Below, piece after piece: positions 43,788-53,203 of a DNA stretch of 64,000 nt (position 1 is the first letter of the stretch; each line of letters starts with the position of its first letter). The stretch spans positions 1,617,001 to 1,681,000 of the forward strand of contig JAFLBK010000001.1 in the NCBI GenBank assembly GCA_017303335.1. The letters run 5' to 3'. The notes beneath the pieces were generated by a model. That model was not told the DNA's origin. It did not search any database and saw only the letters and a program-made list of their open reading frames with translations. The position numbers and the translations under genes were made by a program. Source of the stretch: Chitinophagales bacterium (lineage in GTDB: Bacteria > Bacteroidota > Bacteroidia > Chitinophagales > Chitinophagaceae).

Positions 43788-44495
43788 ATGACCAACTTTC
43801 TCTTCGAACTGATCGGCACCGCCTTCCTGATCCTGCTGGGTGATGGCGTTGTGGCCAATGTAGTGCTCAACAAAACAAAAGGAAACAACGGCGGATGGAT
43901 CGTCATCACGGTTGGCTGGGCCATGGCTGTTTTTGTGGGTGTGTATACATCGGCTGCTCATAGCGGCGCACACCTGAACCCGGCTGTTTCTGTTGCCATG
44001 GCTGCCGCCGGAAAATTGGAATGGTCGGTGGTACCCACTTATATCGCCGGGCAATTCGCCGGTGCCATGCTGGGTTCTCTGCTTGTATGGATCGCCTATA
44101 AAAAACACTTCGACGAAACCACGGATGCCGACGCCAAGCTGGCGGTGTTCTGTAACAGTCCGGCCATACGAAATACCGTCGCCAACCTCGGCACCGAAAT
44201 CATCGGCACACTGGTGCTGGTGCTCGGCGTGTTTCTTATCAGCGGCGCAGATGTAAAACTTGGGTCATTGGATGCGTTGCCGGTTGCCCTGCTGGTATTG
44301 GCCATCGGGTTGAGTTTGGGTGGGCCTACGGGTTATGCGATCAACCCCGCCCGCGACCTGGGCCCGCGGATCATGCACTTCATCCTTCCCATTCCCGGTA
44401 AGCGGGATAGCGACTGGGCGTACAGCTGGATACCGGTGATCGGTCCCCTGCTCGGCGGACTGCTTGCCGTGCTGGTATATAAAACCATCCTTTAA
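43788..44495 (+). CDS. glpF: Glycerol uptake facilitator (aquaglyceroporin)
   Basis: 235-residue MIP-family channel with six helices. The first NPA is in GAHLNPAVS (64-66) and the second in INPARDLGPR (186-190), where the Asp after NPAR is characteristic of glycerol-conducting members. Downstream of glpK, so imported glycerol is trapped by phosphorylation. No glpD dehydrogenase is visible nearby. Its stop is directly adjacent to the stop of the converging gene. Confidence 0.95.
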   Translation: MTNFLFELIGTAFLILLGDGVVANVVLNKTKGNNGGWIVITVGWAMAVFVGVYTSAAHSGAHLNPAVSVAMAAAGKLEWSVVPTYIAGQFAGAMLGSLLVWIAYKKHFDETTDADAKLAVFCNSPAIRNTVANLGTEIIGTLVLVLGVFLISGADVKLGSLDALPVALLVLAIGLSLGGPTGYAINPARDLGPRIMHFILPIPGKRDSDWAYSWIPVIGPLLGGLLAVLVYKTIL

Positions 44496-45632
44496 TTAAT
44501 CCTTACGGATTTCGAGATCCGCCACGATGGGGTAGTGATCGGAGAAAGGCACATCGAATTTGTGGTACTGTGCCACACGGAATTTTTTATCGGCCAGGAT
44601 ATAATCAATGCGCAGCGTAGGCGAAATGATGCGCAGGGTTTTGCCAAAACCCGATCCTTTTTCGAGAAAGGCATCCTGCAGATCGCCCCGGGCGGTGAAA
44701 TACGAATACGAATTGGGGACATCATTGAAATCGCCGCATACGACCGCCGGGTACGGACTTACCGTCACTTTCTGATTCACCATCGAAGCCTGCCAGGCTC
44801 TTTTGACATACGCATTACGCAGCCGGTAGGCAATGGCTTTGGAACCTGAAATACTTGCTTTCGAAGGATTTTTCAGGTCATACAACGCTTTGTAATGATA
44901 ATTGTCGAACATCACCGACTGCAGGTGCGTGGAGAATACCCGCACTTTTTGCCCGGGCATATTCACATCGGCATAGATCACAGGCTCGGAATAATCCTCG
45001 AAATCATAAAAGAAATGCGTTGTGTCCGTGAGTGGATATTTTGAGATGATGGCCACCGCCGTAATAAGGGTTGTGCTGTATATCTTGTATGTATAATTGG
45101 TATTCACAAAGTAGCTGTATTTATACCCGTTTTCCTGCAAGGCCTGCGGAATCGTATCTCTCCGCTTTTTCTCTTTCAGGTACACATACTCCTGCAGGCA
45201 GAGTACATCGGCATTGCTTTTTTTGATCAGTTCGATCATCTCTTCCTCGTAATCGGCTTTTTTACCATCCGAACGGTTCGATACCCCCCAGCTCGAGAGA
45301 TTCCAGGAAAAAACCCGGAGGGTATTGGCCGGTTTGGCGGCGCTGAATTCCTGCGGGAAATGGAAACTCCACATAACGGTCACCTGCCTCCAGCCGCATA
45401 ACAATACGGCCAGGCACACAAAGGCCCATCTCGAACGCCGGAATATCCAATACGCGAGAAAGATCAGGGTGCCGAGGAACAGGAGGGGAAAGATCAGACC
45501 CATCATGGCAATGAACCACGACCTGCCGGAATTGATGAAAGGCACGAGGCAGGCCAGCAGGTAGAGGATCAGGGTGATGATGTTAGCGCCGATGAAGGCG
45601 ATTCGGGTAAACTTTTTAAGCCGGGCTAGCAT
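44496..45632 (-). CDS. Membrane-anchored endonuclease/exonuclease/phosphatase-family protein
   Basis: 378 residues. Two or three hydrophobic segments in the first 90 residues are followed by an EEP domain: RVFSWNLSSW (Asn), DVLCLQEYVY (catalytic Glu), FSTHLQS, VVCGDFNDVP (Asp/Asn) and PFSDHYPIVADLEI (final Asp-His). The soluble part is probably outside the cytosol and could act on DNA or phospholipid head groups. The ATG at 45632 is 4 bases after a TAATTTTG element. Confidence 0.88.
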   Translation of the reverse strand: MLARLKKFTRIAFIGANIITLILYLLACLVPFINSGRSWFIAMMGLIFPLLFLGTLIFLAYWIFRRSRWAFVCLAVLLCGWRQVTVMWSFHFPQEFSAAKPANTLRVFSWNLSSWGVSNRSDGKKADYEEEMIELIKKSNADVLCLQEYVYLKEKKRRDTIPQALQENGYKYSYFVNTNYTYKIYSTTLITAVAIISKYPLTDTTHFFYDFEDYSEPVIYADVNMPGQKVRVFSTHLQSVMFDNYHYKALYDLKNPSKASISGSKAIAYRLRNAYVKRAWQASMVNQKVTVSPYPAVVCGDFNDVPNSYSYFTARGDLQDAFLEKGSGFGKTLRIISPTLRIDYILADKKFRVAQYHKFDVPFSDHYPIVADLEIRKD

Positions 45633-45636
45633 GGGG

Positions 45637-45644
45637 CAAAATTA
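45637..45644 (-). promoter_or_regulatory. -7 element for the EEP gene, 4 bases from the start codon
   Basis: TAATTTTG on the minus strand, CCCC, then ATG at 45632. Confidence 0.55.
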
Positions 45645-45684
45645 ACCCGAAATGGGGTATTTCGGCGGGTTTGCCGATCTGGTG

Positions 45685-45734
45685 GCCGGTATGCCTCCCG
45701 GGGGCCCGTGCCGGGGCATGTTACCGGCGTTTTT
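45685..45734 (+). terminator. GC-rich hairpin with T-run upstream of atpD
   Basis: GCCGGTA (45685-45691) pairs with TACCGGC (45722-45728), with inner TGCC/GGCA and a GC-rich loop, then GTTTTT. It lies on the plus strand before the atpD promoter, so it may stop antisense or read-through transcription rather than end a gene. Confidence 0.6.
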
Positions 45735-45795
45735 CAATGCCTTTTTTACTCCAAAAACCCCTGTTTATAAATTTCAAATTTCAAACTTGTTCCCA

Positions 45796-45803
45796 TACCT
45801 TTG
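45796..45803 (+). promoter_or_regulatory. -7 element for atpD
   Basis: TACCTTTG, full TAnnTTTG match, 40 bases before the ATG at 45844. No TTG at -33. Confidence 0.5.
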
Positions 45804-45816
45804 CGGCTCAAAATAA

Positions 45817-47349
<1,533 letters not shown>

Positions 47350-47400
47350 CCCTGAGCGAAGTCGAAGGGTTGCTGATTGTTTCGAGCGTAGTCGGGAAAC
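47350..47400. repeat. CCCTGAGCGAAGTCGAAGGG-type repeats between atpD and atpC
   Basis: A 20-base dyad (47350-47369, ends CCCT/AGGG) abuts the atpD stop. A second related dyad runs GTTTC ... GAAAC (47379-47400). The first is a repeat I know from many bacterial genomes. It may lower atpC expression relative to atpD. Confidence 0.65.
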
Positions 47401-47417
47401 AGGTATAAAAAAAATTT

Positions 47418-47669
47418 ATGACATTAGAGATATTAACTCCGGAACAAAAGATATTCAGCGGCGATGTGTACGGTGTGCAGTTGCCGGGTATCGGCGGCTC
47501 CTTCGAGGTGCTCGACAAGCACGCCCCGATGGTAAGTGCGCTGAAAGATGGCAGGCTAAACATCCTCAAGAGTAAAACGCAAACCACTTCGTATACCATT
47601 AAAAGCGGTTTTGTAGAAGTGCTGAATAACAAAACAACCGTTCTGGTGGAAGGCGCCCAGGAGGCCTGA
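47418..47669 (+). CDS. atpC: ATP synthase F1 subunit epsilon
   Basis: 83 residues, only the N-terminal beta-sandwich: MTLEILTPEQKIFSGDVYGVQLPGI, FEVLDKHAPMVSALKDG, GFVEVLNNKTTVLVEGA. The C-terminal helical arm that inhibits ATP hydrolysis in many species is missing, as usual in this phylum. It lies 68 bp after atpD, with a repeat in between and a strong terminator after it. Confidence 0.92.
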   Translation: MTLEILTPEQKIFSGDVYGVQLPGIGGSFEVLDKHAPMVSALKDGRLNILKSKTQTTSYTIKSGFVEVLNNKTTVLVEGAQEA

Positions 47670-47687
47670 TAGCGAATAATCATTTTC

Positions 47688-47718
47688 AAAAGCCCATGCA
47701 GCAGCGTGGGCTTTTTTT
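47688..47718 (+). terminator. Terminator after atpC
   Basis: Stem AAGCCCATGC / GCGTGGGCTT (one G-T pair) with loop AGCA, then a T-run to 47718. Confidence 0.93.
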
Positions 47719-47725
47719 ATGCAGT

Positions 47726-48688
47726 TCAGTCTAGTTGTTTTTTCAATTGTACGAAAGACCAGGCGGTGAACGGGAGAATCAGCAGGAGTGTAACGGGTAG
47801 CCAACGATGCGTTAGCAGGCAGAGGATCGATGTGACCAGGAGTAAGAACAGGGGATACAGCAGGAACAACAGGCCTACAATCTTGGAATCGAAATGGCCT
47901 GGCTCTTTGTTCATCCCGTCGGCCATTTTTTTTATAGCGAGATACAGTGGTGCGTGTACGATGAATCCGACAGCCGCGGGAATGGCCAGTACGATCTTTT
48001 TCCAGAGTGGCTGGCGAACGTAGAACTTCTCATGGAGCGTTTCCTTGTCTGTTTTGGCAATCTCGAAAACATAGCCGGATAATTGCTGGCGCAGCAGGTC
48101 ATTGAACTGGCGGATGGCGATACCATCAACAGCCTTGTACGCTACCTGCTCCCGGGTGATCTTATCGCCCAAAAAGATGTGGATGTTTTTTCCGAATCGT
48201 TTGAAGGAACTGTAATTGATGGCAACGGGTAATACATCCAGGCCGATACCATCGTTCCAGCTGCTGATCGCCAGGCGGGCTGTTCCTTTTCGCAGCGGGC
48301 GCAGGTGCCATTCGTTGATGCACCGGCCTTCACTGAATATGAGGATGATGCCGTTTTTTCGGAACACTTCTTTACATTGGTCGAAGGTTTTGTAATTCTC
48401 TTCGAGGTTCTCCACGCCTTCCGTAACACGGTATACCGGGAATATCCTGAACAGGTACAGCATGCGGGCAGCCCATTTGTTTTTAAATGCGTCGCCCCGT
48501 GCAAGGGAATGAACGGGTTTGTTGAAAAGCGTGCAAAGGATGATGGCGTCCAGGAAAGAATTCGGGTGATTTACCGCCAATAGCAAAGGGCCTTTATGCT
48601 GCAGGAGATGCCGGTTGCTGATACGGATATTCCTGCAGTACAGGGGCAGTGCAAGCCGTGCGATGATCTTGATGAAGGAATACAGCAA
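47726..48688 (-). CDS. 1-acyl-glycerol-phosphate-type acyltransferase (PlsC-like)
   Basis: 320 residues. Acyltransferase motifs: NHPNSFLDAI (His and Asp five residues apart), FPVYRVTEG, FSEGRCINEW (FxEG) and VLPVAINY. Two C-terminal hydrophobic segments (about 235-255, 272-310) anchor it in the inner membrane. Likely transfers acyl groups in phospholipid or lipid A-like synthesis; the acceptor is unknown. It converges on atpC; their terminator and stop are 8 bp apart. Confidence 0.85.
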   Translation of the reverse strand: MLYSFIKIIARLALPLYCRNIRISNRHLLQHKGPLLLAVNHPNSFLDAIILCTLFNKPVHSLARGDAFKNKWAARMLYLFRIFPVYRVTEGVENLEENYKTFDQCKEVFRKNGIILIFSEGRCINEWHLRPLRKGTARLAISSWNDGIGLDVLPVAINYSSFKRFGKNIHIFLGDKITREQVAYKAVDGIAIRQFNDLLRQQLSGYVFEIAKTDKETLHEKFYVRQPLWKKIVLAIPAAVGFIVHAPLYLAIKKMADGMNKEPGHFDSKIVGLLFLLYPLFLLLVTSILCLLTHRWLPVTLLLILPFTAWSFVQLKKQLD

Positions 48689-48737
48689 AAAGCAGTTGGT
48701 TTGACCGTAAGATACTATAAATGGAACAAGCGGGCAT

Positions 48738-49289
48738 TTAGTTCAGCTGCGGATCGATCGGGTAATTGACCAGTTCTTCGTATTTGCCGCCGAGGTGACG
48801 CAGGCTTTCTTTCCAGATATCAGCATGCGGTGTTTCAAAGGTGAGACTGGAAGTGGCGGCTACGGTAAGCCAGCTTTTTTCTTCCATTTCACCGGCCAGT
48901 TGCCCGTTGCTCCAGCCGCTGTAGCCTACAAAGAACTTGATCTTCGCCGGATCAATGCTGTTGTTCCTGATGAGCGCAGCTACGGTTTCAAAATTACCAC
49001 CCCAGTAAATATCCTTACTTACCGGTACGGCACCGGGGATCATCTCCGGGCATTGGTGAATAAAATGAAGGGTGTTCATCTGAACAGGTCCGCCATAAAA
49101 TACCGGGTAGGGAAATCCGTCAAGGTCGGGTACAAGTTCATCCAGGGTTTGGGTAATCTGTTTGTTCAATACGAGGCCAAAACTTCCCTGGTCCTGGTGT
49201 TCGCATAAAAGCACAACCGTGCGGATGAAGTTGGGGTCTTTCAGAAAAGGTTCCGCGATCAGTAATATGCCAGGGCCCGGTGCAATCAT
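48738..49289 (-). CDS. YqgE/AlgH family protein
   Basis: 183 residues. PGPGILLIAEPFLKDPNFIRTVVLLCEH, GSFGLVLNK, YGGPVQMNTLHFIHQ and FFVGYSGWSNGQLAGEM are classic YqgE signatures. Function unresolved in the family. The start at 49289 (MIAPGPGILL) is the family start. It diverges from the histidine kinase across a 135 bp gap with a 24 bp palindrome. Confidence 0.92.
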   Translation of the reverse strand: MIAPGPGILLIAEPFLKDPNFIRTVVLLCEHQDQGSFGLVLNKQITQTLDELVPDLDGFPYPVFYGGPVQMNTLHFIHQCPEMIPGAVPVSKDIYWGGNFETVAALIRNNSIDPAKIKFFVGYSGWSNGQLAGEMEEKSWLTVAATSSLTFETPHADIWKESLRHLGGKYEELVNYPIDPQLN

Positions 49290-49349
49290 ATTTCTAAAAT
49301 AATATTTAATCCGCAAAAAAAAGAGAGGTTCATCGCCGGCTCATTTTTT

Positions 49350-49373
49350 AAACCTTAGTTAAAATTAAGGTTT
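49350..49373. promoter_or_regulatory. 24 bp near-perfect palindrome between yqgE and the histidine kinase
   Basis: AAACCTTA (49350-49357) and TAAGGTTT (49366-49373) pair perfectly; the centre GTTAAAAT is almost symmetrical too. It lies 3 bp upstream of the TAGTTTTG element, where a repressor or activator could act on both genes. Confidence 0.65.
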
Positions 49374-49376
49374 GCA

Positions 49377-49384
49377 TAGTTTTG
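49377..49384 (+). promoter_or_regulatory. -7 element for the histidine kinase
   Basis: TAGTTTTG, full TAnnTTTG match, 40 bases before the ATG at 49425. Confidence 0.55.
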
Positions 49385-49424
49385 CGTATTTTACCGGATT
49401 ATACTGATTTACCTTTACCGGCGC

Positions 49425-50747
49425 ATGAAGAAGATTTTCCCAATTATCACCGTGCTGATCCTGCTCTCGCTGCTGGGGTTGATCTTCTTCCAGGTACTCT
49501 GGATACAAAGTGCCTGGGATTCCCGCAACAAACAGATCGAAGAGAATTTTGTACAGGCCGTAGCCAATGCCGGCAGCATACTTACCCAGGAAAAAAATCT
49601 GCTGCTTCAGCCACCACAAAAGACCGATCTTCTTTTTCCCGGCGACCGGCTGCAAATGCAGTATTTCCGGCCTTCGGTGATCAAGCGTTTTTCCCGCGAC
49701 GAAATAGCCGAGGTTGTGCGCAATTCCCTGAATAAATTCAACCTGCAGCACTTTCCCTTCGAATTCAATGTTCGGGTAAATGCCATCAACGGCGAACAGG
49801 TGTACAGCGATAATTTCTTTAAATATTACGCCGACTCGTCCAATAGCCTTAGTATCGTGTACCCGCTTGAGCCGCCCAGCGGAAGCAATTTCGAGAACCT
49901 GGTCCGCGAAGAATTGCTGTATGTGATCGTTCCGCACCAACAGCGCCTGGTCTGGAAAGAGATGATCTGGTTCATCCTCGGAGCCATCTTCTTCACCTTT
50001 ATCATTACAGCGGCCTTCTTCATTACGATTCGTACGCTGCTGAAGCAAAAGAAACTCAGTGAGATCAAATCAGACTTCATCAACAACATGACCCATGAGT
50101 TCAAAACGCCATTGGCTACCATATCGCTGGCGGTAGATGCGCTGAAGAACGAGCGGGTGGCGGCGGACCCGGAGAAGAGCCGCTATTTTACAGGCATCAT
50201 CAAGGAAGAGAACCTGCGGATGAACAAGCAGGTGGAAACCATCCTGCAGGCCGCGTTGCTCGACAAGCAGGAAGTGCAGCTCAAACTGAAGCGCATGGAT
50301 GCGCACGACCTGATCGCCAGTGCGCTGAATAATATTCAGCTGCAGGTGGAAGAGAAGCAGGGTAAACTGGAAGTGCATATGGAAGCGGAGAAGGACATCA
50401 TTATGGCCGATGAAGTGCATTTCACTAACCTGATCAATAACCTGCTCGATAACGCGGTGAAGTATTCAAAAGAAAATCCGCACATCAAACTCAGTACAAA
50501 GAATGCGGGCAATATGCTTAAGATCCGCATCGAGGATAATGGCATCGGTATGAGCAAGGAGACCATCAACCGCATCTTCGAAAAATTTTACCGGGCCCAT
50601 ACCGGCAATGTGCACAACGTGAAAGGTTTTGGATTGGGATTAAGCTATGTAAAAACCATGGTGGAAGCTCATCATGGAACCATCCGGGCCGAAAGCGTAC
50701 TGGGCAGGGGAAGCGCATTCACGATCATCATACCGCTCGCCAAATAA
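49425..50747 (+). CDS. Sensor histidine kinase
   Basis: 440 residues. Helix 1 (about 5-27), an extracytoplasmic sensor of about 150 residues with no cysteines, helix 2 (about 181-204), HisKA with phospho-acceptor His224 in NNMTHEFKTPLATISLAVDAL, and HATPase with N-box NLLDNAVKYSKENP, G1 EDNGIGMS, F-box FEKFYR and G2 GFGLGLSYVK. No response regulator is adjacent, so its partner is elsewhere. The palindrome upstream may be the partner's binding site (inference). Confidence 0.93.
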   Translation: MKKIFPIITVLILLSLLGLIFFQVLWIQSAWDSRNKQIEENFVQAVANAGSILTQEKNLLLQPPQKTDLLFPGDRLQMQYFRPSVIKRFSRDEIAEVVRNSLNKFNLQHFPFEFNVRVNAINGEQVYSDNFFKYYADSSNSLSIVYPLEPPSGSNFENLVREELLYVIVPHQQRLVWKEMIWFILGAIFFTFIITAAFFITIRTLLKQKKLSEIKSDFINNMTHEFKTPLATISLAVDALKNERVAADPEKSRYFTGIIKEENLRMNKQVETILQAALLDKQEVQLKLKRMDAHDLIASALNNIQLQVEEKQGKLEVHMEAEKDIIMADEVHFTNLINNLLDNAVKYSKENPHIKLSTKNAGNMLKIRIEDNGIGMSKETINRIFEKFYRAHTGNVHNVKGFGLGLSYVKTMVEAHHGTIRAESVLGRGSAFTIIIPLAK

Positions 50748-50749
50748 GA

Positions 50750-51160
50750 TCATCTTTTTGAAACCGGTACCACCAGTTTCAATCCACTCCATACATCACT
50801 TACAGCGCAGACTTTTACATCCACCAGGCCATGCTGAAGTCCAAACGCACGAATCGTGTCTTCGGTAATATCCGTGGCCATGCCTGAACTTTTTTTATAC
50901 CACGATACCCAAACAATCACCGACGTATTCTTTTTGCAGACACGCAGTATTTTTTTCATCTCGCTACTGAACTCCTCTCTGTTTTTTGAAAACAGGTGAA
51001 TGAGATCAGGCAGCTCATTTGCGTTCACGTATTGATCACTGATGTCCTTTTCCAGCAGCGAAAAATAATCCATTGGCGGGTGCAATACCAGCAGTTTCAT
51101 CCCGGGCTTGATGCCCAGTTTTTTTAAAAGCGGGGTACCCGAATAACCTGCCGTTGCCAT
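50750..51160 (-). CDS. DUF3052-like protein
   Basis: 136 residues. ATAGYSGTPLLKKLGIKPGMKLLVLHPP at the start and TSVIVWVSWYKKSSGMATDITEDTIRAFG in the middle match DUF3052, a small family with a Rossmann-like look and no assigned function. Soluble, no cysteine pair. Convergent with the histidine kinase (2 bp between stops), divergent from mraZ. Confidence 0.78.
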   Translation of the reverse strand: MATAGYSGTPLLKKLGIKPGMKLLVLHPPMDYFSLLEKDISDQYVNANELPDLIHLFSKNREEFSSEMKKILRVCKKNTSVIVWVSWYKKSSGMATDITEDTIRAFGLQHGLVDVKVCAVSDVWSGLKLVVPVSKR

Positions 51161-51301
51161 AGTCGCTTGATTGCTGTTAACAGTAATTCACCGGTTTCCA
51201 CACTCAATTCACAGTGCAATAGCAGTTTTTGGGACTAAACCCGCTGCCAATCGACAAAAAGCCATGTGGAAAAAAAACTTCATGTCAAAATTGCTTCGAA
51301 A

Positions 51302-51326
51302 GTGGGAAAAAGTGTTATTTTGTGGA
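51302..51326 (+). promoter_or_regulatory. Direct repeats resembling MraZ operator
   Basis: GTGGG (51302), GTGTT (51312) and GTGGA (51322) recur with exact 10-base spacing, with another GTGGA at 51266-51270. MraZ is known to bind TGGGN repeats separated by 5 bases in front of its own operon. Confidence 0.6.
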
Positions 51327-51359
51327 AATATCTGTAGAAATAGGTATAAATAATTGAAA

Positions 51360-51815
51360 ATGATAGGTTTTCTGGGTGAATATGAGGCCACTTTGGATGC
51401 CAAGGGGCGCTTCCTTTTGCCAGCGGGCTTTAAAAAGCAGCTGCCAGGCGAAACTGCGTCGCTATTCATCCTGAACAGGGGCTTTGAAAAATGCCTCACC
51501 CTATACCCCCAGCAAAGCTGGGATCCTATTTTTTCTGAGATCAGCAAACTGAATGATTTTGATCCGAAGGTACGTGAATTCAGGCGCTACTTCCTGAACG
51601 GCGCCATCCAGCTGGAACTGGATTCGGCCGGGAGGCTGCTGATTCCGAAAAGTCTTGCTGAACACGCCGGCCTGGAGAGAGACATCGTGCTGGTTTCGGC
51701 GATCAACAAAATCGAGATCTGGGATAAAAGTAAGTATAAGGAGTTCTTTGAAACGTTTACACCACAGGCTTTCAGCGAACTGGCCAACGCGGTGATGAAT
51801 AAAACAACCGGCTGA
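51360..51815 (+). CDS. mraZ: Transcriptional regulator MraZ
   Basis: 151 residues with two AbrB-like half-domains, each with DAKGRFLLP-type signatures: LDAKGRFLLPAGFK (about 12-25) and LDSAGRLLIPKSLAEHAG (about 85-102). First gene of the dcw cluster. In studied bacteria it represses or modulates this operon. The ATG at 51360 is preferred to a TTG two codons earlier. GTGG repeats upstream are likely its operator. Confidence 0.95.
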   Translation: MIGFLGEYEATLDAKGRFLLPAGFKKQLPGETASLFILNRGFEKCLTLYPQQSWDPIFSEISKLNDFDPKVREFRRYFLNGAIQLELDSAGRLLIPKSLAEHAGLERDIVLVSAINKIEIWDKSKYKEFFETFTPQAFSELANAVMNKTTG

Positions 51816-51837
51816 TTACCGCTAATCGCTCAAATGG

Positions 51838-52773
51838 ATGGCTAACGGAGTCAACGATACGCAAGGGGAGGGTTCAGGATACCACGTGCCTGTATTGCTT
51901 CACGAATGCATCAGTGGCCTTAACATAAAGCCCAACGGCATCTATGTCGATTGCACGTTCGGCGGCGGTGGTCATAGTTTGGCGATACTGAAGCACTTGA
52001 ATGCACAGGGCCGGTTGATCGCTTTCGACCAGGATAAGGACGCGGCCGCTAATATTCCCGCTGATGAAAGGGTCTTGTTTGTTCCGGAAAATTTTCGGCA
52101 CCTGCAACGCTTTCTTCGTTTGCATCGGGTACAACAGGTGGATGGGATCCTTGCCGACCTCGGCGTTTCCAGTCACCAGTTCGATGAAGCGGATCGTGGT
52201 TTCTCGACCCGCTTCGACGCAGCCCTGGACATGCGGATGGATCAACGCCAGCAACTGACGGCAGCAACAATCATCCGCGATTATTCCGAGCAACAGCTGC
52301 ATAAACTCTTCGAACAATACGGGGAGGTCACCAATGCGAAGACGCTGGCCCGGACGATCGTTACGCAACGGGCCGTAACGCCCATCCGCACGATCAGTGA
52401 ATTCAAAGCCGCCATGCAGGCCATCGTAAAAGGCAATCCGCAGAAATACTTTGCCCAGGTCTTTCAGGCATTGCGCATCGAAGTGAATGATGAATTCGGC
52501 GCATTGAAAGACATGCTCCGGCAATCGGTTGATGTACTGAAGAGTGGTGGCCGTATCGCGGTCATCAGCTTTCACTCGCTCGAAGACCGGATCGTAAAGA
52601 ACTTTTTCCGCCAGGGCTCCTTCGAAGAAACCGCCCCGGATGAAGTCTTCGGCCATCGACCCGATAATCCCTTAACCCTGATCACTAAAAAACCTGTTAC
52701 CGCTTCAGCCGAAGAACTGAAAGCAAACAGCCGTTCCCGCAGCGCCAAGTTGCGGGTGGCTGAGAAAAAGTAA
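51838..52773 (+). CDS. rsmH: 16S rRNA (cytosine(1402)-N(4))-methyltransferase
   Basis: 311 residues. VLLHECISGLNIKPNGIYVDCTFGGGGHSLAIL is the SAM-binding start; LADLGVSSHQFDEADRGFSTRFDAALDMRMD and RIAVISFHSLEDRIVKNFFR follow. Methylates N4 of C1402 in 16S rRNA. It starts 22 bp after mraZ and precedes ftsL as in other dcw clusters. Confidence 0.96.
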   Translation: MANGVNDTQGEGSGYHVPVLLHECISGLNIKPNGIYVDCTFGGGGHSLAILKHLNAQGRLIAFDQDKDAAANIPADERVLFVPENFRHLQRFLRLHRVQQVDGILADLGVSSHQFDEADRGFSTRFDAALDMRMDQRQQLTAATIIRDYSEQQLHKLFEQYGEVTNAKTLARTIVTQRAVTPIRTISEFKAAMQAIVKGNPQKYFAQVFQALRIEVNDEFGALKDMLRQSVDVLKSGGRIAVISFHSLEDRIVKNFFRQGSFEETAPDEVFGHRPDNPLTLITKKPVTASAEELKANSRSRSAKLRVAEKK

Positions 52774-52812
52774 ACGTTTCGAACCCATCCATTAAAGCAA
52801 TGACCGGACGCT

Positions 52813-53163
52813 ATGCAGGAAGAAAAAAACATACAGGAACAGCCGGCCGCCAATCCCAAAGCCGACCCCATGATCCTCGGGTGGAAGAAATTCTTCAGCC
52901 ATCGCTGGGTCGTGAAGAACATTCCCTTTTTTCTTTTCCTGTCGCTGCTGGCGGTATTGTATATATATAACGGGCACCTGGCCGACAAAATAACCAGGAA
53001 GATCAGTGTAACGGAAAAGCGGATCAAGGAACTGGAATACGAATACAAGACAGCGAAAAGCGAGGTCATCTTCCGCAGCAAGGCAAGCGAACTGATCAAA
53101 GCGGTGGAACCCCTGGGTCTGAAAGAACTGAAATCACCCCCGTATTTGCTCGGGAAGAAATAA
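52813..53163 (+). CDS. ftsL: FtsL-like cell division protein
   Basis: 116 residues: about 40 cytosolic residues, one membrane helix (NIPFFLFLSLLAVLYIYNGHLA, about 38-58), then a coiled-coil (EKRIKELEYEYKTAKSEV) and a short tail. This topology and its place between rsmH and ftsI identify FtsL, although the sequence is poorly conserved. Works with FtsB and FtsQ to recruit FtsW-FtsI. Confidence 0.82.
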   Translation: MQEEKNIQEQPAANPKADPMILGWKKFFSHRWVVKNIPFFLFLSLLAVLYIYNGHLADKITRKISVTEKRIKELEYEYKTAKSEVIFRSKASELIKAVEPLGLKELKSPPYLLGKK

Positions 53164-53203
53164 AGGAACAAACATTTAAACGAACTGTAAGCACAGGTTC
53201 AAT

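Noticed and set aside
51194..51329. DnaA boxes upstream of mraZ (TGTGGAAAA, TGTGGAAAT, GTTTCCACA)
   Set aside because: Only partial matches, and they coincide with the GTGG repeats that fit MraZ better.
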